Shown here: positions 34,260 to 43,650 of the stretch, piece after piece | Numbering within the stretch: position 1 is the stretch's first letter | Layout: each line of letters opens with the position of its first letter | Source: Desulfuromonadaceae bacterium | GTDB lineage: Bacteria > Desulfobacterota > Desulfuromonadia > Geobacterales > Pseudopelobacteraceae | Length of the DNA: 53,144 nucleotides | Assembly: GCA_028712665.1 (NCBI GenBank) | Contig: JAQTRC010000011.1 | Coordinates: 1 to 53,144, forward strand | Direction: 5' to 3' | Notes under the pieces: model-generated | What the model was told of the DNA's origin: nothing | The model's database searches: none | Seen by the model: the letters and a program-made list of their open reading frames with translations, nothing else | Position numbers and translations under genes: made by a program

Positions 34260-36341
34260 TTATTTACCTGTTAGCCCTGCCAGGCTAAAACTAACGGTAA
34301 ACGACTCGCTTCCGGGACGCTCATGGAAAGAGATGATTATGCTCCAGCATTTTTGCCGATATTCCGCAGAGTACACCGATTCCAGAAAATTTCCACGGTC
34401 GAATGAGTAGCGGGCTGTATAGGAAAGCGCCATCGGCTTTATCAACTTGGTTGACAGTCGGCCTTCGAAGTATTCCAACTCGTTGCGGGCCATTCTGTAA
34501 CCGGCTCCAATCAGATTCCCCTGTTTGTCGTCAAATTCGATACCTGCGGCAGTGCTGTCGATACGTCTGTCGTAAATGTTGTAGCGAGCATCAAAGGTCA
34601 AACGCGCCAATCTATGCACCCACGTGTCCGATTCCAGTATGAGATCGGTCCATGCACGCCTTGAATCTACAAGCGTCAGCAGATCCCGTCTCGTTCCCTC
34701 AAAACTGTATCCCAGCAAGAGCTTGATTCGGGAGATATCCCTGTACTCGCTGGTCTCGCCATTTACGAATTTCCCATTCAGCAGGTTTGTAACCGACAGA
34801 TAGGTCATATTCTGCCACACCAGCCGATCTGTGTAATCAAAGAATGGCAGGCGTTGCTGACCTATATCCGGCACATAACTGTAGGTTATTTCAGGTATAA
34901 TCTCATGGCGCAGCTTATTAAGCGCTCCGGTTTCAAGCTGGTATACCCGACTTAATGAGGTCGATAAGCGGGCGCCGGCTTCAGGTGCCATAATCCCGTC
35001 GTTTTGCTGAACTCCGCCACCGGCTTTTCCGCCGTCGGTATGGTACCCGGTTACGCGCGCCCCGGCAAAAAAAGATGCGTTGATATAACCATTGTGAGAT
35101 TGGAGCAATGTCACACGAGGGAAAACAGTGAGGCGCTGACCGCTCGGTAAAGCTTCGCGGGAGAGGTTTGCAATGCCGGCATCGATATCAAAATAGAGAG
35201 GCGTGTCAAAAACAGGTTGCCGAACCCCGGCCACTCCGATTTCCGGGAGTGTCTGAAGTGTGCGACTGTTATCTGCAGCGTACAAATCTTCAACAAATAG
35301 GAGGTGGGTTGTCAAGGCATAATGTTGCCAGGTTTTAAGAGCGTTAATCGTTGTATCAATGCTTTGCCGGTTATATTCGCCGCTCTTTTCGCCGAAATCG
35401 CCTGGGAATGCTCGATCACTGATAAGATTGACATCCAGACGAAGATTCATATCCGGCGAAAAGATTTCCTTATGGCTCTGTCCTATCTGCCATCGCCAGC
35501 GGTCCTGCAACAGATCGTATATCTGATATCCGCCAAAATGACCTTCGCTGCCACGAGCCCGAATGTATCGGTAATCCAGAGTTGTGCCTACGCCCCTCTT
35601 GGATAACAGATCAAGATCGAAAAGTATGTCCTGACTTGGAGATATTACCCAGTAAACCGGGATGCCCAACTGAACTCCCCTGGTATTGGAATAACCAAAG
35701 CGCGGAAAGAGAAGACCGGATTTTTTTTCGCGCACTGCCGGAAAAGCAATCCAGGGGAGATAAAGTACCGGGACATCCTTTATATAGAAGACTATGTGCC
35801 TTCCCGTAGCGTATCCCAGCAAATTTACCTTGAGTTTATCAGCCCCTAATTTCCAGCTTGGATCAGGCAGTTCACAAGTCGTCATCTCAGCATTACTGAT
35901 CTCAAACTCCGTGTCGCTTATACGTATTATTTTTTCGCCGGTTAAGTTCAGACTTGCAGTAGGGGGAGAGATTGCACCAGGAGCAGAGATTGCACCAGGG
36001 GCTGAAAGAGTCGCCTTGTCCATCTCGCCTCGACCGTTCTCAAGGTCGAATGTTATCGATTCACCCTTTATGACATCGTTGTTTTTTGTAATGACCACAT
36101 TACCGGTTGCATTCAGCAACCTTGTACCGCTGTCGTAAGTGGCCCTGTCAGAGACAAGGTAAAGCCCTTGCCAGGTTATCAGAACGTTGCCGATTGCCTT
36201 AAATACGCCCTCTGCCTGTCCATGATTTATTGAATCTGCCTTGATATGGATATTATCGTCCGGAAATGTTGAGTCGGCGGACCACGCATAAGAAGCGCAC
36301 AGACAAAATATAAACAACAGCGTGTTGGAGAGCATTTTCAT
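34260..36341 (-). CDS. lptD: LPS-assembly outer membrane protein LptD
   Basis: 693 residues. Signal peptide (cut about WSA/DS at residue 22), an OstA/LptA-like N-terminal beta-jellyroll (about 28-110, DRATYDSGTRLLNATGNVVI), and a large beta-barrel to the C-terminus. It inserts lipopolysaccharide into the outer leaflet with LptE. Two Cys (in TTCELPDP and near the end, KCWSI) could form the disulfide that links the domains. A 6-residue tandem repeat APGAIS/APGAIS lies in the loop after the jellyroll (DNA about 35968-36005). Last gene of a trpA-accD-folC-lptD minus-strand run. Confidence 0.93.
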   Translation of the reverse strand: MKMLSNTLLFIFCLCASYAWSADSTFPDDNIHIKADSINHGQAEGVFKAIGNVLITWQGLYLVSDRATYDSGTRLLNATGNVVITKNNDVIKGESITFDLENGRGEMDKATLSAPGAISAPGAISPPTASLNLTGEKIIRISDTEFEISNAEMTTCELPDPSWKLGADKLKVNLLGYATGRHIVFYIKDVPVLYLPWIAFPAVREKKSGLLFPRFGYSNTRGVQLGIPVYWVISPSQDILFDLDLLSKRGVGTTLDYRYIRARGSEGHFGGYQIYDLLQDRWRWQIGQSHKEIFSPDMNLRLDVNLISDRAFPGDFGEKSGEYNRQSIDTTINALKTWQHYALTTHLLFVEDLYAADNSRTLQTLPEIGVAGVRQPVFDTPLYFDIDAGIANLSREALPSGQRLTVFPRVTLLQSHNGYINASFFAGARVTGYHTDGGKAGGGVQQNDGIMAPEAGARLSTSLSRVYQLETGALNKLRHEIIPEITYSYVPDIGQQRLPFFDYTDRLVWQNMTYLSVTNLLNGKFVNGETSEYRDISRIKLLLGYSFEGTRRDLLTLVDSRRAWTDLILESDTWVHRLARLTFDARYNIYDRRIDSTAAGIEFDDKQGNLIGAGYRMARNELEYFEGRLSTKLIKPMALSYTARYSFDRGNFLESVYSAEYRQKCWSIIISFHERPGSESFTVSFSLAGLTGK

Positions 36342-36350
36342 ATCGGAAAG

Positions 36351-37628
36351 TCAGCCTCGAATGCCTGAATAGTTTGAGTTATCAAGCCATGCTTTTGTTT
36401 CGCCCACAATAAAGAGGGAACCGCAGACCAGTATCATATCCCCTTTGACAGATTCGCTCCTGGCCTTTTGGATGCCGTCGGCCAGAGTAGCAAATGGCCT
36501 GGAGTTAACTCCCATATCGGTAAAAAACTGCGAGAGCAGTTCTGCTCCCATAGCGCGATCAACCGATGGAGTAACCGTATATATCCGTTCAACCAGTGGT
36601 ATCAGGGGAGCATATATCTCATCTACATCCTTGTCCGAACAGACACCGGTCACCAGCAGGATGCGTTTGCAGGGATAGTCCACCAACGCAGCGGCCAGGG
36701 CTTTGGCTCCGGCGGGGTTGTGGGCGCCGTCCATAAGAAGTGGAGGATTGCCCGGCACCAGTTCCATGCGGCCCGGCCAGTAGGCGCTCGTAATACCCTT
36801 CGATAGAGCATCAGGCGCGACTGTCATTCCGGCGGCATCAAGCAGCTCGGCAGCGGCAAGGGCCAGGGCGGCGTTCTGGGCCTGATACCGGCCCGGTATA
36901 CCTGGAACAAGCTTCATCAGCGATGTATGAATACCCTGGTAATCAAGGGTTCCTCCATTATTCCATACAGCTGAAAAATCTCTGCTCATATACGCAAGAG
37001 AGCTATTGGCTGCCTTGGACTTCTTCTCGATCACCGCAAGTACTGCGCCTTGCTGCTCGGCAGAGATAACTTTTGTAAATGGTTCTATTATGCCTGCTTT
37101 TTCGTCCGCAATCTCAGACAGCGTTGAGCCAAGATATTCGGCATGGTCGATATCAATGGATGTAATGATCGTCATATCGCCATAAATTGCAGCCGTGGCA
37201 TCGGAACGCCCACCCATACCGGCTTCAATAACAGCAAGCTGAACATTCTCTCTGCTAAAAACAAGGGCGGCCAGAGCCGTTGTAATTTCAAAGAATGTGG
37301 CTTCTTCAGGGGCGGCATCCAGAACTGCTTTCAGGTTGTCGGCAAGTTTGTCTGGCGGGCACTCAACTCCATCCACTCTGAATCGCTCGCTGAAACGTAC
37401 CAGATGGGGAGAACTGAACTGGGCTGTGCGATGACCGGCACGCGTCAATATAGAGGAGAGGAATGCGGATGTGGAGCCCTTGCCGTTTGTACCAACAACG
37501 TGAATGCTCCGGAACTGTTTTTCGGGGTTACCAAGCCTTGCAAGCAGCGTGCTCACCCTGTCGACACCAGGCTTTATGCCAAAGCGCCGACGGGCGTAAA
37601 GCTTCTCCAGCAAAGCTGTCAGAGGCAT
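36351..37628 (-). CDS. folC: Folylpolyglutamate synthase / dihydrofolate synthase
   Basis: 425 residues. ATP loop VVGTNGKGSTSAF, then GMGGRSDATA and LLMDGAHNPAGAKA, the FolC signatures of the Mur-ligase family. It adds glutamate to dihydropteroate and to folates. Starts immediately after accD (stop and start one base apart), a linkage common in bacteria. Confidence 0.95.
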   Translation of the reverse strand: MPLTALLEKLYARRRFGIKPGVDRVSTLLARLGNPEKQFRSIHVVGTNGKGSTSAFLSSILTRAGHRTAQFSSPHLVRFSERFRVDGVECPPDKLADNLKAVLDAAPEEATFFEITTALAALVFSRENVQLAVIEAGMGGRSDATAAIYGDMTIITSIDIDHAEYLGSTLSEIADEKAGIIEPFTKVISAEQQGAVLAVIEKKSKAANSSLAYMSRDFSAVWNNGGTLDYQGIHTSLMKLVPGIPGRYQAQNAALALAAAELLDAAGMTVAPDALSKGITSAYWPGRMELVPGNPPLLMDGAHNPAGAKALAAALVDYPCKRILLVTGVCSDKDVDEIYAPLIPLVERIYTVTPSVDRAMGAELLSQFFTDMGVNSRPFATLADGIQKARSESVKGDMILVCGSLFIVGETKAWLDNSNYSGIRG

Positions 37629-37629
37629 G

Positions 37630-38484
37630 TCAGGCGGTTGGACGATGCAGCATCTTTAAAATTGAAGCGATCTTTTGGCGCATCTCCGTGCGAGGAATGA
37701 TGGCATCTACCATGCCATGATCCAGAAGATACTCCGCCCTTTGGAAACCTTCCGGCAGCTTTTGGCGGATAGTCTGCTCGATTACGCGCGGGCCGGCAAA
37801 CCCTATCAGTGCCTTCGGCTCGGCAATATTGACATCACCCAGCATTGCAAAACTTGCAGTGACGCCACCGGTAGTTGGATCGGTCATCAGCGAAATAAAA
37901 GGGATTCCGGCCTTTTTAAGCTTTGCCAAAGCAGCGGACGTCTTCGCCATCTGCATCAGAGACAGGATACTCTCCTGCATGCGTGCGCCGCCGGAAGCGG
38001 ATATTACTATGACCGGCTGGTTGTTTTTGAGGCCTCGCTCGATCGAACGGGTGATCTTTTCACCCACTACGCTCCCCATGCTGCCGCCCATAAAGGAAAA
38101 ATCGAAACAGGATACCTGAACGCCAAGCTTTTCTATGGCTCCCTCGACACAGATGACCGCGTCTTTCGAGCCTCCCTTCGAAACTGCAACGTCAATGCGC
38201 TCCTTGTAGCTCTTGGCATCCTTGAAATCAAGGAAATCTATTGAAGTCATACCGGCGTCAAACTCTTGCCAGGTACCTCCGTCAAGCAGAGCCTCAAGAC
38301 GTTTCCGCGCAGATATGCGGTAGTGATAACCGCACATGGGACAAACCTGAAGGTTTGCCTCGATATCCTTGCCAAGAATAGTTTCCGAACACCCTTGACA
38401 TTTCACCCACATCCCCTCAGGAACCTTGCTCTTCTTCACGTCAGATTTTTCTATCCCGGCTTTTTCTTTACTAAACCAGCCCAT
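37630..38484 (-). CDS. accD: Acetyl-CoA carboxylase carboxyltransferase subunit beta
   Basis: 284 residues from ATG 38484; an in-frame GTG at 38496 overlaps the ribosome site GAGGGG. N-terminal zinc ribbon CQGC...CPMCGY and the crotonase-fold FMGGSMGSVVGEK and SASGGARMQES motifs. Carboxyltransferase half of ACC for malonyl-CoA and fatty acids. Between trpA and folC, as in many bacteria. Confidence 0.96.
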   Translation of the reverse strand: MGWFSKEKAGIEKSDVKKSKVPEGMWVKCQGCSETILGKDIEANLQVCPMCGYHYRISARKRLEALLDGGTWQEFDAGMTSIDFLDFKDAKSYKERIDVAVSKGGSKDAVICVEGAIEKLGVQVSCFDFSFMGGSMGSVVGEKITRSIERGLKNNQPVIVISASGGARMQESILSLMQMAKTSAALAKLKKAGIPFISLMTDPTTGGVTASFAMLGDVNIAEPKALIGFAGPRVIEQTIRQKLPEGFQRAEYLLDHGMVDAIIPRTEMRQKIASILKMLHRPTA

Positions 38485-38532
38485 GGCACCCCTCACACCT
38501 TTCAGAACCTTTTGGATTTACGTTGCTTTTTC

Positions 38533-38559
38533 CCTCCCCTCCCTTGACGTGAGGGGAGG
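38533..38559. repeat. Dyad upstream of accD
   Basis: CCTCCCCTC (38533-38541) and GAGGGGAGG (38551-38559) form a 9-bp hairpin with 9-base loop in the trpA-accD gap. No T-run on either strand, so not a clear terminator. Confidence 0.5.
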
Positions 38560-38605
38560 AGTTTAAGATGAGAACCGGTACCCTGTAACAGATATTTTTT
38601 CGCGG

Positions 38606-38703
38606 CTAACCCCTCTAAATCTCCCTTTAGGCCCCAGAGGGTCCTTATCCAAGGGGAGATTTCAAAGCTTCCCCCTTAGGTAAGGGGGGAGGAGGGGGGT
38701 TAG
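38606..38703. repeat. Three-way palindromic intergenic element
   Basis: About 98 bases bounded by CTAACCCC and GGGGTTAG. Inside are two further hairpins: AAATCTCCC/GGGGAGATTT and CCCCCTTA/TAAGGGGG. The outer stem enclosing two hairpins is the plan of non-coding miniature elements. It is in the 260-base gap between trpA and accD. Confidence 0.75.
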
Positions 38704-38744
38704 TTTTGGATGTTCCATGGTACTAGTGCTGTATTGTAAAGAAA

Positions 38745-39533
38745 CTAAATCGCCTGTTTCATTCCGTTGACAAATTTTTTGAGCTCTTTTCCAAGCCTCT
38801 GACCCGAATATTGCTCAAACAACTTCACAATGGCGCTCCCTACCACCACCCCGTCTGCCAATGCTGCCACCTTCGCAGCCTGCTCCGGAGTCGATATGCC
38901 AAAGCCGGCCATTACCGGCAGCTTGACTTTTTTCATCAACCTTCCGAGTTCGTGAGGCAATGAATCCGAGACATTTTGACGCGCACCGGTAACACCGGTC
39001 ACTGTCACATAGTAGATAAAACCGCTCCCCAATCTTCGAACCGAATTGATACGGGCTTCGTCAGAAGTCGGGGTCAGCAGAAAAATGATATTCAGGCCGG
39101 TAGCCCGTGCATAAACGAGCAACTCATCTGATTCTTCAGGCGGCATATCAACAAGCAAAAGACCGTCTACCCCGGCATCGACGGCATCCCTGCAAAAGCG
39201 CTCGTATCCGTAGGCATGTACTGGATTTAGATAACCCATCAGGATAATTGGAATCCTGGAGCGGAGACGCACTTTTATAACCGTTGCGAGAATCCCTTCC
39301 AGAGTGGTGCCGACGGCCAGCGCCCGCTCGGATGAAAGTTGGATCGTCGGTCCATCCGCCATCGGGTCGGAAAAAGGAACACCCAGCTCGATTATATCGG
39401 CACCTGCGCTTTCAAGCAGGTAGATCATCTCCTCTGTAACAGAAAGTTGAGGGTCTCCGGCTGTTATAAACGTAACCAGTGCCTTGGCGTGCTGCTTTTT
39501 CAAGTCTGAAAAACATTTTGCTAGTCTATCCAT
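38745..39533 (-). CDS. trpA: Tryptophan synthase alpha subunit
   Basis: 262 residues from ATG 39533 (GGGAATATTT upstream); an earlier in-frame GTG at 39557 would add eight residues before the ribosome site. [14 protein letters not shown] carries the catalytic Glu and Asp. It releases indole from indole-glycerol phosphate for TrpB. Its partner trpB is at 29924-31114 on the other strand, separated by pta, queC, a methyltransferase and lptD-folC-accD. Confidence 0.96.
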   Translation of the reverse strand: MDRLAKCFSDLKKQHAKALVTFITAGDPQLSVTEEMIYLLESAGADIIELGVPFSDPMADGPTIQLSSERALAVGTTLEGILATVIKVRLRSRIPIILMGYLNPVHAYGYERFCRDAVDAGVDGLLLVDMPPEESDELLVYARATGLNIIFLLTPTSDEARINSVRRLGSGFIYYVTVTGVTGARQNVSDSLPHELGRLMKKVKLPVMAGFGISTPEQAAKVAALADGVVVGSAIVKLFEQYSGQRLGKELKKFVNGMKQAI

Positions 39534-39573
39534 AAATATTCCCGGCAATTCAGTCACTCTATGTAACTACTGA

Positions 39574-39723
39574 GGAGTCAGGAGTTAGAATTCAGGAGTC
39601 AGAATAAAGCAGGAAGTTACAGCTGAAATTTCATGAAAACCCGGGAGGAACAGAGATAACTATCCGAGTGTCGCAGAACCTGACCGCTCTCCTACTGAAT
39701 TCTGACTCCTGTAATCTGACTGC
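39574..39723. repeat. Heptamer repeat arrays C, inverted pair
   Basis: Left array 39574-39608: GGAGTCA, GGAGTTA, GAATTCA, GGAGTCA, GAATAAA. Right array 39696-39723: TGAATTC, TGACTCC, TGTAATC, TGACTGC, the reverse complement of the left type. They flank about 87 bases of unique sequence in the gap upstream of trpA and downstream of the chemoreceptor gene at 39737-41926. Confidence 0.8.
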
Positions 39724-39736
39724 TGCGTAGTAAACA

Positions 39737-41926
39737 TCAAATCTTGAAGCCGGTCATCTCCTTCTTTAGCAGATCGATCTGATGCGACAGTTCAGAGACT
39801 GATGAATCCATGACCGCGGTTGTATGGCTGCTGGCCGCAGTGGAATTCTTGATGTTGTCGACAGAGTTGGAAATCATTTCGCTGTTCTCGACCTGTGATC
39901 GGCATGCGTCGCGAATTTGGTCTACCAGTGAGCTCACATCTTCGGTTGAACGGGCTATCAGGGAACTGGCGCTACTTTGCTCCCGTGTCGAGGTTCTCAG
40001 CTGGATGGTAAGATCCTTCATACGCTCAACCGCCGAAGTAATCAAATCGGTACCACGTGAGTGTTCCCGCGCAGAGATGGCAATATGCCCGACCATCTCC
40101 TCGACACTCTCCATCGCCTCTCTGATACAATGACTGCCACGCGCCTGCTCTACCGTTGCCTTGGCGATCTCTCCAACCTGAATACTGGATCGATTGACAC
40201 CAGTCACTATCTTCTGCAATGCTGCACCTGAGCGCTGGGAAAGCTTTTCACCTTCGGCTATGCTCTCTTCCGCCTGGTTGATGGTTTCTACAGCCCGGGT
40301 GGTTTCTTCCTGGACCCCCTTTATTACCGCTGCAATTTCACGGGTAGAACTGCTGGTACGTTCGGCGAGCTCTCTGATCTCATCCGCTACCACCGCAAAA
40401 CCTTTGCCATGCTCTCCAGCCTGTGCCGCAATAATAGCCGCATTAAGCGCAAGCAGGTTTGTCTGCTCCGCCACTTCGTCAATGACTGAAAGGATCGCGC
40501 CAATATCGGTGGCCCTCAGAGACAAGTTCGCAATTACATCAGCCGTTATCTGTGACGAAATACGGATCGCCTGCATACCGGCAATAGCCTCTTCTACAGC
40601 TTTTTTCCCTGTCTCGGCATCATTTTTGACCGACTCGGAAATAGCTGCAGAATCCATGGCATTTTTTTCGACCTGCTTGATGGTGGCATCCATCTGCGCA
40701 ATGGACGATGCGGTAGTGCTTGAGGCATCCAGCAAATTTACTATATTGCTGCCGATCTCTTTAATGGACGTGGACATTTGAATGATCGATGAACTGACCT
40801 CTTCCACAACCCCCTCCAGCTTTTCGGCGCTTATGGCGACCGCTTCGATGCTGGAGGACATCTCATGAGCAGATGATGACGTTTCTGCAGTCGCGGTGGA
40901 GAGCATATCGATGCCATCGAAAACTTCTCTGACGGACTCGTTAATATGGGCAACAGCCTGAGAAGTCTCCAATACCGCCTTTTCCTGCAACTTAGCTGAG
41001 TTAACGACCTGCCTTGATGCCTTTTCTATGTTATTGTCTATTGAGGTAAGCACTACTGAAGCGGAATTGACACGCGAAACCATGCTGTGCAGGCTCGCGG
41101 CCATCTTATTCATTGCAGCGGCCAGCGCAGCAGCTTCACGTCCGCCATTGACCTCAAGACGCTCATCCAGTCGGCCATTGGCAACTGTCTGAGCAAAAAC
41201 CAGGCAGGCGTCAAGTGGACCGGTAATCGATTTTGTCACAAAATACGAAAAAAGGGCTATGATGAATATGGTGCCTGCCGCGACTAGTGCTGCTATGGTG
41301 ATTTTACCCACAACCATCCCGGTCACAGCCTGTTCCTCCAAAAGAACATCACTTCTGATAGCGTTGATCATTGTTGCCACTATTTTAATGAATGCGTCGA
41401 AGCGCTGGGACTGCACCCCGACCAGCAGATAACTTGCTTTAAGCGAATCCCCCTGATTGACCGCCGGCAATATATCGTCCAGCAGCGTTTTTTTATAATC
41501 CTTCCAAATTATTATGGCCTTGCCAAGTGAATTCTTGTGATGCTCTGACGTCATCAGCTTCAAACTGATGTCAAATCTCTGATCCATATCCTTTGTGAGT
41601 ATTTTTATGTTTGCTACTGTTTTACTGATAATCGCACTGTCAGTTTCCCCAATTACGCTCTGTACATTATTGCTGATCTGGAAAAGATCTGAATTTATCA
41701 GCGCCATGTTCTCGTGTGCATCCTTATCGTTACTGATATGCATGTACGCCTTGCCGCCGATGCGGATTTCGTTCATCAAATAGAGAGCGATCGCCGTCAC
41801 CAGCAGAATGCCGACAAAAGCCGACGCGGTAATAAGGAACATTTTGGAGCGAAGCGTAATACCGCCGGTGCCGCTGGAAGAAGTTGTTTTCTCCACTAAA
41901 TTGCTCCCCGCCAAATGATGTGTCAT
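39737..41926 (-). CDS. Methyl-accepting chemotaxis protein with periplasmic four-helix domain
   Basis: 729 residues. First helix at about 29-50, a helical periplasmic region of about 155 residues (4HB_MCP-like), a second helix at about 205-232, HAMP, then a long coiled coil with tip [18 protein letters not shown] and [15 protein letters not shown]. No terminal pentapeptide for CheR. Ligand unknown. The upstream transglycosylase gene is cut off from it by a terminator, so it has its own promoter. Confidence 0.93.
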   Translation of the reverse strand: MTHHLAGSNLVEKTTSSSGTGGITLRSKMFLITASAFVGILLVTAIALYLMNEIRIGGKAYMHISNDKDAHENMALINSDLFQISNNVQSVIGETDSAIISKTVANIKILTKDMDQRFDISLKLMTSEHHKNSLGKAIIIWKDYKKTLLDDILPAVNQGDSLKASYLLVGVQSQRFDAFIKIVATMINAIRSDVLLEEQAVTGMVVGKITIAALVAAGTIFIIALFSYFVTKSITGPLDACLVFAQTVANGRLDERLEVNGGREAAALAAAMNKMAASLHSMVSRVNSASVVLTSIDNNIEKASRQVVNSAKLQEKAVLETSQAVAHINESVREVFDGIDMLSTATAETSSSAHEMSSSIEAVAISAEKLEGVVEEVSSSIIQMSTSIKEIGSNIVNLLDASSTTASSIAQMDATIKQVEKNAMDSAAISESVKNDAETGKKAVEEAIAGMQAIRISSQITADVIANLSLRATDIGAILSVIDEVAEQTNLLALNAAIIAAQAGEHGKGFAVVADEIRELAERTSSSTREIAAVIKGVQEETTRAVETINQAEESIAEGEKLSQRSGAALQKIVTGVNRSSIQVGEIAKATVEQARGSHCIREAMESVEEMVGHIAISAREHSRGTDLITSAVERMKDLTIQLRTSTREQSSASSLIARSTEDVSSLVDQIRDACRSQVENSEMISNSVDNIKNSTAASSHTTAVMDSSVSELSHQIDLLKKEMTGFKI

Positions 41927-41932
41927 ACGTAT

Positions 41933-41963
41933 AAAAAAGCCGCTCGACTATATCAGAGCGGCT
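41933..41963 (-). terminator. Terminator after the small transglycosylase gene
   Basis: On the minus strand AGCCGCTC and GAGCGGCT (41956-41963 and 41938-41945) form an 8-bp stem with 10-base loop followed by TTTTTT. It ends transcription from the gene at 42172-42801. Confidence 0.85.
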
Positions 41964-42171
41964 GCTTTCATATCAAGCAAAAAACCCCGGCCAGGGTGTA
42001 AAACGGACGGCCTTCAAGTGGTTAATAAAGCAGATGAAAAAGTATAAGGACAACACTCCTCCGGCGTCTGACCGGGATAAACCTGATAAAACACGTTAAC
42101 GAAAACCTGTTTTTGCCAAAATCCGCAGAAAATATTCCTGGCTTGTCAAACTATCTGCAGGCAGCGAATTT

Positions 42172-42801
42172 TCAACGGTCCATCTGCTCAGCATCAGCCA
42201 TGGCAAGTTTTTCGGCCTGGCGTTTGAATTCGGACAGCATTTCCAGTCGTACACGACGAATTTTTTTAATGTAGGCGTCAGCTTGGGGGCCCTGGCCACA
42301 GTATAATTTCTTTGCCCGTTCCATGTTTCCCTGCGCCATTTCAAGCTTGGTGTGCAGTTCCAGAACCGCAGCTTGAGCACACTTTGCATCGTCATTCATG
42401 TCTTTGGAGGAATAACCGTGGCTCTTTGCACGGCTAGGCATCAATTGCCATACTCCAAGGGCTCCTCTGGATGAGACTGCATGCGCCGAGAGTCTATGTC
42501 CACCCGTTTCAGCAAGCGCAATCTCGGCCAGATCAAAAGGCATAAATACGGTGCCTGCTGTTTTGTTAAAACAGAGAGCGGCAAGCTTTTGTGCCCGCTC
42601 GGGGTTAGTCCTCCGTGCAAAGGCCGCTTCGATAACAATCTGTTGTTTTTTCCGCTGGATTAAGGAGATGCTTTCGTTGTCAGGCAGGGATGATTCGGTA
42701 GACAACGAAGCTGCAGACTGGACTTCTGTCATTTTAAACGGGGCATTTTCGCATGCCGTCAATAACAAAAGGCATAAAATGTAGATAATTTTTTTTCTCA
42801 T
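42172..42801 (-). CDS. Lipoprotein with lytic transglycosylase (SLT) domain
   Basis: 209 residues. Lipoprotein signal with lipobox LLTAC (Cys about residue 17). The SLT fold is indicated by IALAETGGH with the catalytic Glu, SSRGALGVWQLMPSRAKSHGY, and a following helical part; the domain is short and the Tyr-Asn-Ala motif is changed to LYCGQG. It probably acts on peptidoglycan from the outer membrane or inner membrane face. The start has no visible Shine-Dalgarno and lies behind a long, structured leader (42802-43045). Confidence 0.8.
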   Translation of the reverse strand: MRKKIIYILCLLLLTACENAPFKMTEVQSAASLSTESSLPDNESISLIQRKKQQIVIEAAFARRTNPERAQKLAALCFNKTAGTVFMPFDLAEIALAETGGHRLSAHAVSSRGALGVWQLMPSRAKSHGYSSKDMNDDAKCAQAAVLELHTKLEMAQGNMERAKKLYCGQGPQADAYIKKIRRVRLEMLSEFKRQAEKLAMADAEQMDR

Positions 42802-43133
42802 AATAGAATAGTTGGAGGTGGTATCGGCTTTGCCGGAGCGGCGTCGTTGCCCATATTGATATCAGGCGTATCTCCGGCTGGATGCTCCTTTCATGTTTAT
42901 TTTACCCGTAACCCTTTATAGAGAGGATTAAGCGCGTTCACGAACTTGATATCTGCGAAAAAACGGAAATAAAATCTTCGCTAACTTCTAAAACGCCAAA
43001 ATCCCGGTTTACGGGACTTTGCGGGCGTCTGATCCAGACTGCGTATCTATACTTCACATATAAGCTTTTGTCAACACAATTGGTAAAACATTCAATGATA
43101 TTATTAAGTTAGCACATATAAACGCCCGGACGC
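42802..43133. other. Leader and promoter region of the small transglycosylase gene
   Basis: 332 bases after the rrf2-type gene. On the minus strand it holds a strong sigma-70 promoter, a hairpin at 42998-43020 (TCCCG/CGGGA, 5-base loop), and an elaborate hairpin next to the start codon (42814-42888: GCCGGAG at 42872-42878 pairs with CTCCGGC at 42832-42838 and GGAG with CTCC outside it). No protein-coding ORF of note. Confidence 0.55.
43046..43074 (-). promoter_or_regulatory. Sigma-70 promoter, minus strand
   Basis: -35 TTGACA (complement of 43069-43074), exactly 17 bases, -10 TATAGA (complement of 43046-43051). Reads toward the lipoprotein transglycosylase gene and implies a leader of about 240 bases. 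Confidence 0.7.
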
Positions 43134-43538
43134 CTATGCCCCGGAGAGATCTTTTAAGGTAACTCCTTCGAGGACATCCCGGACCTGTATCTGGACACGC
43201 TTCCAGACGGGATGCACTTTGCAGAAAACATCCCTGGAACATTCACTAGGAGTTACAACACACCTGTTTGGAATGATCTGCCCTTCGACCGCTTCAACTA
43301 CTTCCAGCAAAGTTATCTTATCTGAAGCCCGCCCAAGAACAAAGCCCCCTCCGGTACCACGATACGACTTCACCAGCCCGATTTTGCTGAACTGCTGAAA
43401 TATCTTGGCAAGAAACGTAGGCGGCACATCAACGGCAGCAGCTATGTCACTCAACAGACAGACCCTGTCTTCCGGCTGAGCGGCCAGATAAACAATGCCA
43501 CGGATTGCATATTCACCTTTTCTAGTAAGTTCCATCAT
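43134..43538 (-). CDS. Rrf2 family regulator with Fe-S-type cysteines
   Basis: 134 residues from ATG 43538 (then a second ATG) behind GAGAGGGG; longer starts up to 43601 have no ribosome site. Winged-helix MELTRKGEYAIRGIVYLA is the Rrf2 start, and CVVTPSECSRDVFC gives three Cys (C-x7-C-x5-C) as in IscR-like iron-sulfur sensors. It likely represses genes according to iron-sulfur or redox state. No isc gene is beside it, so its targets are unknown. Confidence 0.9.
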   Translation of the reverse strand: MMELTRKGEYAIRGIVYLAAQPEDRVCLLSDIAAAVDVPPTFLAKIFQQFSKIGLVKSYRGTGGGFVLGRASDKITLLEVVEAVEGQIIPNRCVVTPSECSRDVFCKVHPVWKRVQIQVRDVLEGVTLKDLSGA

Positions 43539-43650
43539 AGAGAAACCCCTCTCTAAAAAGACAATTTTTATCTTTTTATTGAGTTTCAATAAGATTGTCA
43601 ACTTAAATCTATTGGGTCGTATCTAAACCAAATATGACGTCAATCGGAAA

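Noticed and set aside
39737-39800. CRISPR array suggested by repeat-like DNA near 39574-39723
   Set aside because: Units are 7 bases and directly abutting, without spacers; no cas genes in the window.
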